DNA of 64,000 nucleotides from Sporolactobacillus sp. Y61 (GTDB lineage: Bacteria > Bacillota > Bacilli > Bacillales > Sporolactobacillaceae): contig NZ_CP159510.1 of NCBI RefSeq assembly GCF_040529185.1, forward strand, positions 1,860,001-1,924,000, in the 5' to 3' direction. Numbering within the stretch: position 1 is the first letter of the stretch; the number at the start of each line of letters is the position of its first letter. Shown here one piece after another: positions 56,163-64,000 of this stretch. The translations under genes and the position numbers were made by a program. Below the pieces are notes generated by a model, which saw only the letters and a list, made by a program, of their open reading frames with translations, did not search any database and had not been told where the DNA came from.

Positions 56163-57113
56163 GTGAAACGGGCTGATTCAACAATGAACAAGGACAACTA
56201 CTGTTATCGTATCGAACAGAAAATCAGCAGAGCGCACGAAGGAATGACTCTGCGTGATTATTTACGTAAAGAACTGCATGTCTCCAGACGCGCGCTGTCC
56301 GCCATTAAGTATAAAGGCGGGTTTTTGTTAATTGACGGCAGGGTGTGTACGGTCAGGCATGTACTCAAGCGCGGGGAAGTACTGAAAGTGATCTTTCCGC
56401 CTGAGGAACCCAGCGATTTTCTGAAAAGTGAACCTGTGCCACTTGATATCGCGTATGAAGATGATGATCTGGTGATTGTTAATAAACCGCCGAACATGGC
56501 CGTCATCCCCTCACATCAATATCCTTCCGGAACAGTGGCGAATGGCCTGCTTGCTTACTTCAGAAAAGAGAAGCTGGCTTCAACCGTACATATTGTCAAT
56601 CGTCTGGACCGAAATACTTCAGGGCTTATGCTGGTTGCCAAAAACCGGTTCAGTCACGAGAAGTTTTTTCGCATGCAGAAGAAGAAGGAAATTCATCGGA
56701 GATACCTGGCGTTTGCTGCCGGTGTCCTTTCTGAGGATGAGGGAATCCTTGATATGCCGATTGGCCGAAAAGAGGGCAGCATCATCGAACGGCGTGTGGA
56801 CTGGTCTCTGGGAAGAAGATCAGTAACACGTTTTAAAATCCTTCACAGGTACAAAGATCGGACGCTGCTTGTCATTCAACTGGAGACGGGCAGAACGCAC
56901 CAGATTCGTGTTCATTTTTCCTCCATCGGCCATCCGCTTCTCGGTGACGATCTTTACGGTGGACCGATGAATTTGATTAAACGCCAGGCCTTGCACAGCT
57001 TTGAGTTATCCTTCGTCCATCCTTTTACGGGACAAAGCATTCATTTGCATGCTTCCCCTCCCGCAGATATGGCCAGACTGACAGATCTTACCCTTGATTT
57101 GAATAGATTGTAA
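56163..57113 (+). CDS. RluD-type pseudouridine synthase (YjbO position)
   Basis: A 316 aa RluA/RluD-family enzyme that isomerises uridine in RNA, probably rRNA. An S4-like N-terminal part (about 28-75) is followed by the catalytic domain with HIVNRLDRNTSG (catalytic Asp about 149), RRYLAF and LETGRTHQIRVHF. It starts five bases after nadK. ATG 56184 is an alternative start. The target uridine cannot be read from the sequence. Confidence 0.9.
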   Translation: MKRADSTMNKDNYCYRIEQKISRAHEGMTLRDYLRKELHVSRRALSAIKYKGGFLLIDGRVCTVRHVLKRGEVLKVIFPPEEPSDFLKSEPVPLDIAYEDDDLVIVNKPPNMAVIPSHQYPSGTVANGLLAYFRKEKLASTVHIVNRLDRNTSGLMLVAKNRFSHEKFFRMQKKKEIHRRYLAFAAGVLSEDEGILDMPIGRKEGSIIERRVDWSLGRRSVTRFKILHRYKDRTLLVIQLETGRTHQIRVHFSSIGHPLLGDDLYGGPMNLIKRQALHSFELSFVHPFTGQSIHLHASPPADMARLTDLTLDLNRL

Positions 57114-58043
57114 AGAAAACCTGACGCCGGCTGAGCTCTGGTTGCACGTACATGATCTTTACTTTCCTGTGACAGAAGCGCGAGAGGAAAACATCGCTAT
57201 CCGGGAATATGACAGCTTCGAAACGTAAAGGAATATCCAGCAGGTCAGCAGGATACATGCATAGGAACAATGAAAAAAAACGGGATGGCTGTCCTCCTTA
57301 AAGATCACGAAGTTTTCTTGAAATCAACGGGCGATTACGAGGTCACGATGTACATCTTCTTGAACAGTATGACTCAGCTTACTTGTACTGACTCAATTAG
57401 TGGGAAAAATGCTCAGTATTCATTAGAGCCCGGCAGCGATTGCCATGCCAATCGGCGCGCCGGCCGGCGGCATCCTGCGACTGTCAGCGGCACCCGGCTG
57501 ACAGTCAGTATCATGTGTCATTGGGCATCCTTTTTATCTCTTTTTACTGGCTAATCACACCTGTTCTGCGGCTGCTGCCCGGGCAGGCAGATCTGGACAC
57601 GAATGTGTACGGTCTCAGCCAGGTTCCGGCACAATAGGAGGGTCCGGTTGCCTGATCGCTAATCTCGAAATTGTCGATCAAAAAATGTAAATCGTGCTCG
57701 TCAGGATGAACCACCTTTTAAGGTGGTTCACTGTTATGAAGGCCAATTGTTCTGTTGAGCAGTAATAATTTTTTTCCCGTTGCATATCATGGATGTGATC
57801 CTCTGACATTCGGCCTGTCATTTAAGCATTCCTGAATGTATATGTAAGCGCTTACTGTGCAAGTCCTCTGCAATACAGCCCAGTCACCCTGCCACGCGTC
57901 CCGGTCAAAAAGACCTCCCTGTTGCCATGAAACCCGTACACTGCCTTCCAACGTAAAATTTAACGTATTCCGACGGGAACCGGTCACGCCGTTGTGTCGA
58001 TCTGTTGAGGTTTCTGAATTCATGATATCTGGAGGGATTTCAC
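57114..58043. other. Gene-poor region with probable decayed coding sequence
   Basis: No frame here has both a ribosome site and family sequence. One frame near 57118-57233 reads like a gene end (WLHVHDLYFPVTEAREENI, then stop). Another near 57430-57480 reads SPAAIAMPIGAPAGGILRL, weakly reminiscent of a multidrug MFS loop and helix. Frames of 60-94 codons at 57270 and 57440 show no family. A 24-base hairpin TGAACCACCTT/AAGGTGGTTCA lies at 57707-57730 and a cre-like site at 57843-57856. Confidence 0.5.
57843..57856 (+). promoter_or_regulatory. cre-like operator upstream of the acyl-CoA ligase
   Basis: TGTAAGCGCTTACT contains the perfect palindrome GTAAGCGCTTAC and matches the cre consensus at 13 of 14 positions. 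It lies 188 bases before the ligase gene, consistent with catabolite repression of fatty acid use. Confidence 0.7.
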
Positions 58044-59618
58044 ATGTTGCATCAGCTCTTTGTGCCGGACTTTCTTAGACGCGCCGTGAAGCTGTTTCCA
58101 GATAAGACAGCTGTCGTGGATCAGGACATTCGCCTGACTTACCGCCAGTTTGAGGAAAGGGTGAATCAGCTGTCCCATCTGCTGATTGATCTGGGTGTGA
58201 AAAAAGGGGATCGTGTGGCTTATCTGGCGCCGAATACGCTCCAGATGCTGGAAGGAATGTTCGGTGTGAACCAGATCGGCGCCATCACCGTCCCGCTCAA
58301 TACCCGGCTGATTCCTTCCGCCTACGCGTACATCATCAATCACAGTGGAGCAAAGGTGCTCATGGTTGATGCAGAACTGGCGCCATTGATCGAACCGGTA
58401 AAAAATAAACTGAAACAGGTGGAATATTTCATCCTGCTGCCATCCCCCGATCAGAAAGACCGGACAGGATGGATCAGTTACGAAGAAAAACTTGAAAAGT
58501 ATCCGGCCGACCTGCCGCCAGTACCGGAAATGAGTGAAATGGATCTGGCTACCATTCTTTACACCAGTGGGACAACCGGATTACCGAAAGGGGTGATGCA
58601 TTCACACCGAAGCATGTATTTTAACGCCCTTAATGGCTGTATTCACGTCCGTACAACTGACCGGGATGTCCTGCTTCACACCTTGCCTCTTTTTCATGTC
58701 AACGGGTGGGGGACACCTTTTGTCCTTACAGCCGGCGGTGGTACGCACGTGCTGATCCGCAAGATTGATCCCGGGCGGATCCTCGAACTGGTGGGGAAGG
58801 AAAAAGTGACGCTGGCCTGTATGGTTCCGGCAATGATCAATATGCTGCTGCATCATCCGAACGCAAAAACGTCGCCGCCCGGACATCACATGAAGGTCGT
58901 TGTTGCCGGATCGGCACCGCCGCCATCCTATGTCAAGCTGGTTGAAGACATTCTGGGCTGGGAATTCATCCAGGGGTATGGGGCGACAGAGACAGCCCCG
59001 CTGGTACTCATCACACAGGTCAAGTCATCGATGGAGCAGGGCACCGAGAACCTGCAGAAACTGAAAGCCAGTGCCGGCATCTGCATGATGAATATGGATA
59101 TTCGGATCGTCGATGAAGCCGGGCGTGACGTCAGCGCCGACGGCAGGCAGATGGGCGAACTCATTGTCCGTGGCAATAACATCATGGAAGGCTACTGGCA
59201 GCAGCCGGAAGAGACGGCGAAAGCGATTAAGGACGGCTGGTACTACACCGGTGATATGGCTACCATTGATAAAGACGGTGTCGTCGCGATTGTCGACCGA
59301 AAAAAAGACATCATCATCAGCGGCGGCGAAAATATCTCATCGATTGAAGTTGAGGGCGTCCTGTCCAGACATCCGGCTGTTCTGGAGGCAGCAGTCATTG
59401 CTGTCCCACATGAAAAATGGGGCGAAGTGCCGCACGCGGTCTGTATGCTGAAGCCGGGACAGACGGCAACGGATCAGGAACTGCTGGCCTTTTGCCGGGA
59501 ACATCTGCCTTCTTTTAAAACACCGAAGTCCGTTGCCTTTGTGAACCAGCTGCCGCGGACCGCTTCCGGTAAGGTGAGAAAGGTCGACCTGCGTCAACCT
59601 TTCTGGACGAATCGATAA
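58044..59618 (+). CDS. Fatty-acid--CoA ligase (AMP-binding family)
   Basis: An adenylate-forming enzyme of 524 aa that activates fatty acids to acyl-CoA. The AMP-binding signature YTSGTTGLPKGVMHSH is near residue 172, with GYGATETAP, GWYYTGDMA, DRKKDIIISGGENIS and the C-terminal lysine region PRTASGKVRK. The ATG follows GGAGGGA. It precedes fadN-fadA-fadE and probably supplies their substrate. Chain-length preference (medium or long) is not evident. Confidence 0.9.
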   Translation: MLHQLFVPDFLRRAVKLFPDKTAVVDQDIRLTYRQFEERVNQLSHLLIDLGVKKGDRVAYLAPNTLQMLEGMFGVNQIGAITVPLNTRLIPSAYAYIINHSGAKVLMVDAELAPLIEPVKNKLKQVEYFILLPSPDQKDRTGWISYEEKLEKYPADLPPVPEMSEMDLATILYTSGTTGLPKGVMHSHRSMYFNALNGCIHVRTTDRDVLLHTLPLFHVNGWGTPFVLTAGGGTHVLIRKIDPGRILELVGKEKVTLACMVPAMINMLLHHPNAKTSPPGHHMKVVVAGSAPPPSYVKLVEDILGWEFIQGYGATETAPLVLITQVKSSMEQGTENLQKLKASAGICMMNMDIRIVDEAGRDVSADGRQMGELIVRGNNIMEGYWQQPEETAKAIKDGWYYTGDMATIDKDGVVAIVDRKKDIIISGGENISSIEVEGVLSRHPAVLEAAVIAVPHEKWGEVPHAVCMLKPGQTATDQELLAFCREHLPSFKTPKSVAFVNQLPRTASGKVRKVDLRQPFWTNR

Positions 59619-59667
59619 GTCGCCGTGCGCTGATTCTCCGGGCGGAGGAGATGCTGCATGTTAATAA

Positions 59668-59681
59668 TGTAAGCGATACCA
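59668..59681 (+). promoter_or_regulatory. cre-like operator upstream of fadN
   Basis: TGTAAGCGATACCA matches the cre consensus at 13 of 14 positions and lies 84 bases before the fadN start. With the site at 57843 it suggests that CcpA controls the fatty acid degradation genes. Confidence 0.65.
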
Positions 59682-59764
59682 CAGCTTGAGGCAATCTTTC
59701 TAATCAGGCACACAATTTTTCGTGACCGATCAGACTGTACTCAGAAGCACTGGAGGGAGAGCAA

Positions 59765-62233
59765 TTGACGCGAACGATACGCAAAGCTGCGGTTATCGGA
59801 TCCGGTGTGATGGGATCCGGGATCGCCGCTCATCTGGCAAATGCCGGCATCCCATGCCTGCTGCTCGATATCGTGCCGGACCGGTTGACCGCGAAAGAGG
59901 CAGCGGGGGGTCTGACGTTAAACGATCCTCAGGTACGCAACCGCCTGGCAACGGCTGCCATTACCGGACTGAAAAGAGCGAAACCGGCACCATTATATGA
60001 TTCTGAGCTGGCCCGACTGATTACACCAGGAAATCTTGAGGACCATCTGGACCAGCTGAAAGAGGTCGACTGGATTATCGAAGTTATCGTCGAAAATCTG
60101 TCGATAAAAAAAGAACTGCTGGCAAAGATCGAAACCGTCTGGCAGCCGGGGACAATCGTCAGCTCGAATACGTCAGGCATATCCATCAATGAGATGGCCG
60201 CCGGTCGAAGCCTCGCATTCAGACAGCACTTTTCAGGGACGCATTTCTTCAATCCGCCACGCTATTTAAAATTGCTGGAGATTATTCCCGGCAAAGAGAC
60301 AGATCCGAAAATCGTTGCGGCGATATCCGCTTTCTGTGAAAAAACGCTGGGCAAGGGCATTGTCATGGCTAAAGATACACCAAACTTTATCGCCAACCGG
60401 ATCGGAACATACGGGCTGCTCGTGACGCTGCAGGAAATGACAGAGAAAGGGTACAGTGTCGATGAGGTGGATGCAGTGACCGGCCCGGTACTGGGCCGGC
60501 CGAGGAGCGCCACGCTGCGCACGCTTGATGTCGTTGGCATCGACACATTCATGCATGTGGCCCGGAACGTCTATGGACATGTGACCGATGAAGCAGAAAA
60601 AGCAGTATTCACCATCCCTGCCTTTATTCAGGAAATGGTATCGAAAGGATGGATTGGCGCTAAAGTCGGGCAGGGTTTTTATAAAAAAGTCATGACGGAA
60701 AAAGGGAAAGCCATCCTGGCGCTTGATCTGGAGACGATGACCTATCAGCCGAGGAAGAAAGTCGTGTCGATGGATCTTGCGGAAGCAAAAGAAGCCGGAG
60801 AAATGGCCAACAGGATTAAGACACTGGTCTATGGAGAGGACCGGTATGCACAGCTCGCCTGGAACGTGACCCGCAAAGTGCTCCTGTACGCTGCGGAAAA
60901 AGCAGGCGAGATCAGCGACTCCATCGTCGACATCGATCGAGCGATGAAATGGGGCTTTAACTGGGCGCTCGGTCCGTTTGAAATCTGGGATGCCATCGGT
61001 CTGAAAACCTCTGTCCAGCGCATGGAGCAGGAAGGGGATGCACCTCCTGAATGGGTCCTTGCCTGGATCGAAGCGGGTCATGATTCTTTTTACAGACGAA
61101 AAAACGGTCATATCGAACATTTTTCTCAAACAAGCGGTGTCATTACGGGAGCTGATTCAGCAGAATTCAAAAAGGTTCCGCTGAAAACGATCGGAGTGCA
61201 GCGCTACATGCGGATGGAGACACGGCCTGATCAGATTTCCCTGCAGTCGCTGAAAGGGCAGAACAAAGTCATTTTGGCGAATAAAGGAGCGAGCGTGATT
61301 GATCTGGGGGATGATGTAGCCTGCCTGGAATTTCATTCGCCAAACAATGCAATTAACGACGACGTCCTGTCGATGATCGACAGGAGCCTGGAGGAAGTGC
61401 GGAACCATTTCAAAGGTCTGGTTATTGCCGGCGAGGGCAAGCATTTTTGTGTGGGGGCCAATATTTTACAGTTATTAACGCATGCATTCCGTAAAAACTG
61501 GTCCGCCATTGATCAGATGACCCGAACCTTTCAGAACACACTGATGCGATTGAAGTATTTTGAGAAACCGGTGGTGATTGCGCCTCATCAGATGACCCTT
61601 GGCGGCGGCCTCGAAGTCTGCCTGGCGGCCGATCAGGTTAACCCGGCGGCCGAGACGTATGCCGGGCTGGTGGAGGTGGGGGTCGGATTGATTCCCGCCG
61701 GCGGAGGAACGAAAGAGATGGCCCTCCGTGCGTCAAGACGGATCAAGGGCTATCCGCGTGCCGACCTGCAGCCATTCGTTCTGAAAGCGTTCGAAATGAT
61801 TGGAACGGCCAAAGTATCTTCCAGCGCACATGAAGCTCAAAAATTCGGCTGGTTTCGTGAGACCGATCGCGTGATCATCAACAGCGATAATCGGATTTAC
61901 GAAGCGAAACAAACGGTTCTGTCGCTTGTTGCAACAGGATACAGACCACCCCAGGAAGAGAAAGTCACCGTCATCGGCGAAGATGGGAAGGCCCTGCTGC
62001 TTCTGGCTGCCGATAACATGCGCCGGAGCGGTTACGCCAGCGAATACGACCGGGTGATTGCCGGTAAACTGGCACATGTTCTTTCGGGGGGAGATGTACC
62101 TGCAGGTTCCTGTGTTACGGAGCAGTACCTGCTCGACCTGGAGCGGGAAGCGTTCCTCAGTCTGTGCGGTGAGGCGAAGACCCAGGCGAGAATTCAGCAC
62201 ATGCTGACCAGAGGCAAACCGCTCCGGAACTGA
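59765..62233 (+). CDS. fadN: 3-hydroxyacyl-CoA dehydrogenase / enoyl-CoA hydratase (FadN)
   Basis: A bifunctional beta-oxidation enzyme of 822 aa. The dehydrogenase part comes first, with the NAD-binding G12-x-G14-x-x-G17 in VIGSGVMGSG, SSNTSGISI, HFFNPPRY and the C-terminal helical domain. The crotonase domain lies at about 495-690 (GLVIAGEGKHFCVGANI, MTLGGGLEVCLAAD). This domain order is characteristic of FadN and opposite to E. coli FadB. The start is TTG 59765 behind GGAGGGAG. It forms an operon with fadA and fadE. Confidence 0.93.
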   Translation: MTRTIRKAAVIGSGVMGSGIAAHLANAGIPCLLLDIVPDRLTAKEAAGGLTLNDPQVRNRLATAAITGLKRAKPAPLYDSELARLITPGNLEDHLDQLKEVDWIIEVIVENLSIKKELLAKIETVWQPGTIVSSNTSGISINEMAAGRSLAFRQHFSGTHFFNPPRYLKLLEIIPGKETDPKIVAAISAFCEKTLGKGIVMAKDTPNFIANRIGTYGLLVTLQEMTEKGYSVDEVDAVTGPVLGRPRSATLRTLDVVGIDTFMHVARNVYGHVTDEAEKAVFTIPAFIQEMVSKGWIGAKVGQGFYKKVMTEKGKAILALDLETMTYQPRKKVVSMDLAEAKEAGEMANRIKTLVYGEDRYAQLAWNVTRKVLLYAAEKAGEISDSIVDIDRAMKWGFNWALGPFEIWDAIGLKTSVQRMEQEGDAPPEWVLAWIEAGHDSFYRRKNGHIEHFSQTSGVITGADSAEFKKVPLKTIGVQRYMRMETRPDQISLQSLKGQNKVILANKGASVIDLGDDVACLEFHSPNNAINDDVLSMIDRSLEEVRNHFKGLVIAGEGKHFCVGANILQLLTHAFRKNWSAIDQMTRTFQNTLMRLKYFEKPVVIAPHQMTLGGGLEVCLAADQVNPAAETYAGLVEVGVGLIPAGGGTKEMALRASRRIKGYPRADLQPFVLKAFEMIGTAKVSSSAHEAQKFGWFRETDRVIINSDNRIYEAKQTVLSLVATGYRPPQEEKVTVIGEDGKALLLLAADNMRRSGYASEYDRVIAGKLAHVLSGGDVPAGSCVTEQYLLDLEREAFLSLCGEAKTQARIQHMLTRGKPLRN

Positions 62234-62302
62234 GGGAGTCAGATTAAGCTATTATTTACAAATTGAAGAAAATGGAACACGCGAATGGGAGAGGTGATAA
62301 AG

Positions 62303-63487
62303 GTGAACGAAGCCGTTATTGTCTCGGCAGCACGGACACCGGTTGGTAAAGCGGTCAAAGGCAGCCTCGCGCAGACAAGACCGGAAGACCTGGGGAAGGC
62401 GGTATTACATGCTGTCATCGACCGCGCTGACGGGCTGCAGAACGAAGATATAGAGGATGTGATCATCGGCTGCGCAATGCCGGAAGGTCCACAGGGCATG
62501 AATGTCGCGCGAATCCTCTCACTCTATGCCGGTTATCCAGAGTCGACGCCTGCTCTGACCGTCAACCGGTTTTGCTCCTCCGGACTGCAGGCGATCGCAT
62601 TTGCCGCCGAACGGATTATGCTGGGGCATGCAGATGTCATTGTTGCCGGTGGTGTCGAGAGCATGAGTCAGGTACCGATGACCGGATTCAAACTTTCACC
62701 CCATCCAAAGATTGTGGAAGCGTATCCGGAACTATATATCAGCATGGGGCACACAGCAGAGAATGTCGCCAAACGATTCGGAGTTACACGGGAAGATCAG
62801 GACCGATTTGCTCTTTCCAGTCACCGGAAAGCAGCTGCTGCCATCCGAACCGGAAAATTTAATGAAGAAATTGTCCCGGTGCCGGTCACTCAGAAAGGTG
62901 TTGCTCCAGATGGAACCCCCTGGGAGAAAGCCTTCGTCTTCGACACCGATGAGGGCGTCCGGGCCGACACGACTCTGGAGAAGCTGGCAGCACTGCGTCC
63001 TTCTTTTTCGAAGAACGGCTCAGTCACAGCCGGAAACGCCTCACCGATGAGTGACGGAGCAGCAGCGGTCGCCGTCATGAGCCGAAAGAAAGCGGATGCA
63101 CTCGGACTTAGCCCGCTCGCCACATTCCGGTCCTTCGCCGTAGCCGGTGTCGACCCGGAGATCATGGGGATCGGTCCGGTCGAGGCCATTCCGAAAGCGT
63201 TGAACCTCGCCGGGCTGACTCTGGAAGACATTGACCTGTTTGAGATCAATGAGGCATTTGCATCGCAATGTGTGCAAGTCATTCGCAAACTGGGCATTGA
63301 TGAAAAAAAAGTCAATGTCAATGGCGGAGCGATCGCTCTCGGCCATCCGCTCGGCTGTACAGGCGCCAAACTGACAGCGAGTCTGATTTACGAATTAAGG
63401 CGTCGCGGTGGAGGATATGGAGTCGTCTCGATGTGTATCGGCGGAGGAATGGGAGCTGCTGGCGTATTCGAAGTCCATGCTCCGTAG
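62303..63487 (+). CDS. fadA: Acetyl-CoA acyltransferase (thiolase, FadA)
   Basis: A 3-ketoacyl-CoA thiolase of 394 aa that releases acetyl-CoA in the last step of beta-oxidation. The nucleophile is C91 in [13 protein letters not shown]. Also present are [28 protein letters not shown] and the second cysteine C378 in CIGGGMGAA. The frame starts at ATG 62285, but GAGGTGAT places the start at GTG 62303 ([13 protein letters not shown]). It lies between fadN and fadE. Confidence 0.94.
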   Translation: MNEAVIVSAARTPVGKAVKGSLAQTRPEDLGKAVLHAVIDRADGLQNEDIEDVIIGCAMPEGPQGMNVARILSLYAGYPESTPALTVNRFCSSGLQAIAFAAERIMLGHADVIVAGGVESMSQVPMTGFKLSPHPKIVEAYPELYISMGHTAENVAKRFGVTREDQDRFALSSHRKAAAAIRTGKFNEEIVPVPVTQKGVAPDGTPWEKAFVFDTDEGVRADTTLEKLAALRPSFSKNGSVTAGNASPMSDGAAAVAVMSRKKADALGLSPLATFRSFAVAGVDPEIMGIGPVEAIPKALNLAGLTLEDIDLFEINEAFASQCVQVIRKLGIDEKKVNVNGGAIALGHPLGCTGAKLTASLIYELRRRGGGYGVVSMCIGGGMGAAGVFEVHAP

Positions 63488-63596
63488 ATCGGCAGCAGAA
63501 CGGAATCTGTGTTGGTGAGACAGATGTTGCCAGAATCATGAAACATCTCAGATCATCCTGTTGAAACAGCCATAAATGCGAAGGGAGTGTGGGCAA

Positions 63597-64000
63597 ATGG
63601 CCCTGAAGCGTAAACGAACAGGCGCACACTTTTTAATCGAAGAAACAGACCCGAACGGACTGATCTTCCCGGAAGATTTTTCAGAAGAACAGCGAATGTT
63701 TGCAGAAACAACCCAATCATTTATTGAAAAAGAAGTGGTGCCAAACGATGAGCAGATTGAGCGTCCTGACTATAAGCTGACAGTTGAGCTGATCCGGAAG
63801 GCGGGCGAACTGGGCATTCTTGCGGTCGACGTGCCGGAAGCATTTGGTGGACTCGGTGCCGACAAAGTGAGTTCCACTGTGATCACCGAATCGCTGGCAA
63901 GGGGCTCCTCCTTTTCCCTGTCCGCCTCGGCTCATTCCGGAATCGGCACACTGCCGATTGTGTTCTTCGGCAGTGACGAGCAGAAGAAAAAGTATCTCCC
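63597..64000 (+). CDS. fadE: Acyl-CoA dehydrogenase FadE (5' part, cut by window end)
   Basis: The first 134 codons of an acyl-CoA dehydrogenase, which introduces the double bond in the first beta-oxidation step using FAD. FPEDFSEEQRMFAETTQSF, LGILAVDVPEAFGGLG and SAHSGIGTLPIVFFGS match the N-terminal helical domain. AAGGGAGTG precedes ATG 63597. The rest lies beyond the window. Third gene of the fadN-fadA-fadE operon. Confidence 0.92.
   Translation, partial: MALKRKRTGAHFLIEETDPNGLIFPEDFSEEQRMFAETTQSFIEKEVVPNDEQIERPDYKLTVELIRKAGELGILAVDVPEAFGGLGADKVSSTVITESLARGSSFSLSASAHSGIGTLPIVFFGSDEQKKKYL

Noticed and set aside
57787..58023. FadR box before the acyl-CoA ligase
   Set aside because: The CATTC-CT-GAATG palindrome near 57827-57838 has the wrong orientation and spacing for the TGAATGA-type FadR box.
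60266..61129. 287-codon minus-strand frame inside fadN
   Set aside because: Fully within a clear FadN frame, with no start signal or protein family.

Overview
The window reads as chromosomal DNA of a low-to-mid GC, endospore-forming Bacillota of the order Bacillales. The evidence is gene order: the Bacillus subtilis yjaV-fabHA-fabF-yjbA-trpS-opp-spx-yjbE-mecA-coiA-pepF-yjbH block and the cwlQ-yjbK-nadF-yjbO block are both recognisable, Shine-Dalgarno sites are strong, GTG and TTG starts are frequent, and a T-box and CcpA-like cre sites are present. A Sporolactobacillus-like bacterium is my inference and is not proven. No rRNA, tRNA, CRISPR array, prophage or intact insertion sequence was seen.

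Layout. 1-9.3 kb: sbcD-sbcC (DNA end processing), an RND exporter and a YitT membrane protein. 9.3-11.3 kb: an ABC-F ATPase preceded by a small ORF and an intrinsic terminator, arranged like antibiotic-sensing attenuation. 11.4-14.3 kb: an anchored lysozyme-like protein and asparagine synthetase. 14.4-24.5 kb: a maltodextrin locus matching B. subtilis mdxR-nplT-mdxE-mdxF-mdxG-yvdJ-mdxK-malL-pgcM plus an msmX-type ATPase. It is badly decayed: a malL remnant, one deletion joining nplT to mdxF and removing the binding protein, and a one-base frameshift in maltose phosphorylase. 24.9-31.9 kb: Fe-S maturation factor, fatty acid synthesis (fabH with a FapR-like operator, fabF), yjbA and trpS with a T-box. 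32-40 kb: oligopeptide importer with two tandem binding-protein genes. 40-50 kb: the stress and competence block (spx, TerC protein, mecA, coiA, pepF, spxH) and a second YitT gene. 49.6-57.1 kb: LysR regulator with MFS exporter, a second M3 peptidase, lytic transglycosylase, CYTH protein, NAD kinase and pseudouridine synthase. 57.1-58.0 kb: gene-poor, apparently decayed DNA. 58.0-64.0 kb: fatty acid degradation (acyl-CoA ligase, fadN, fadA, start of fadE) with two cre-like sites.

Functional links. Spx and its ClpXP adaptor SpxH lie 6 kb apart, with the ClpC adaptor MecA between them. Opp peptide import is flanked by two M3 peptidases. Fatty acid synthesis and degradation carry separate operator types (FapR-like and cre-like), and the maltose locus carries two further cre-like sites.

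The most unusual item is an interspersed, imperfect repeat of about 90-220 bp found at least five times between genes. It has conserved blocks, and in one stem two base pairs differ between copies with pairing kept. This suggests a structured RNA or a miniature mobile element that I cannot match to a known family.
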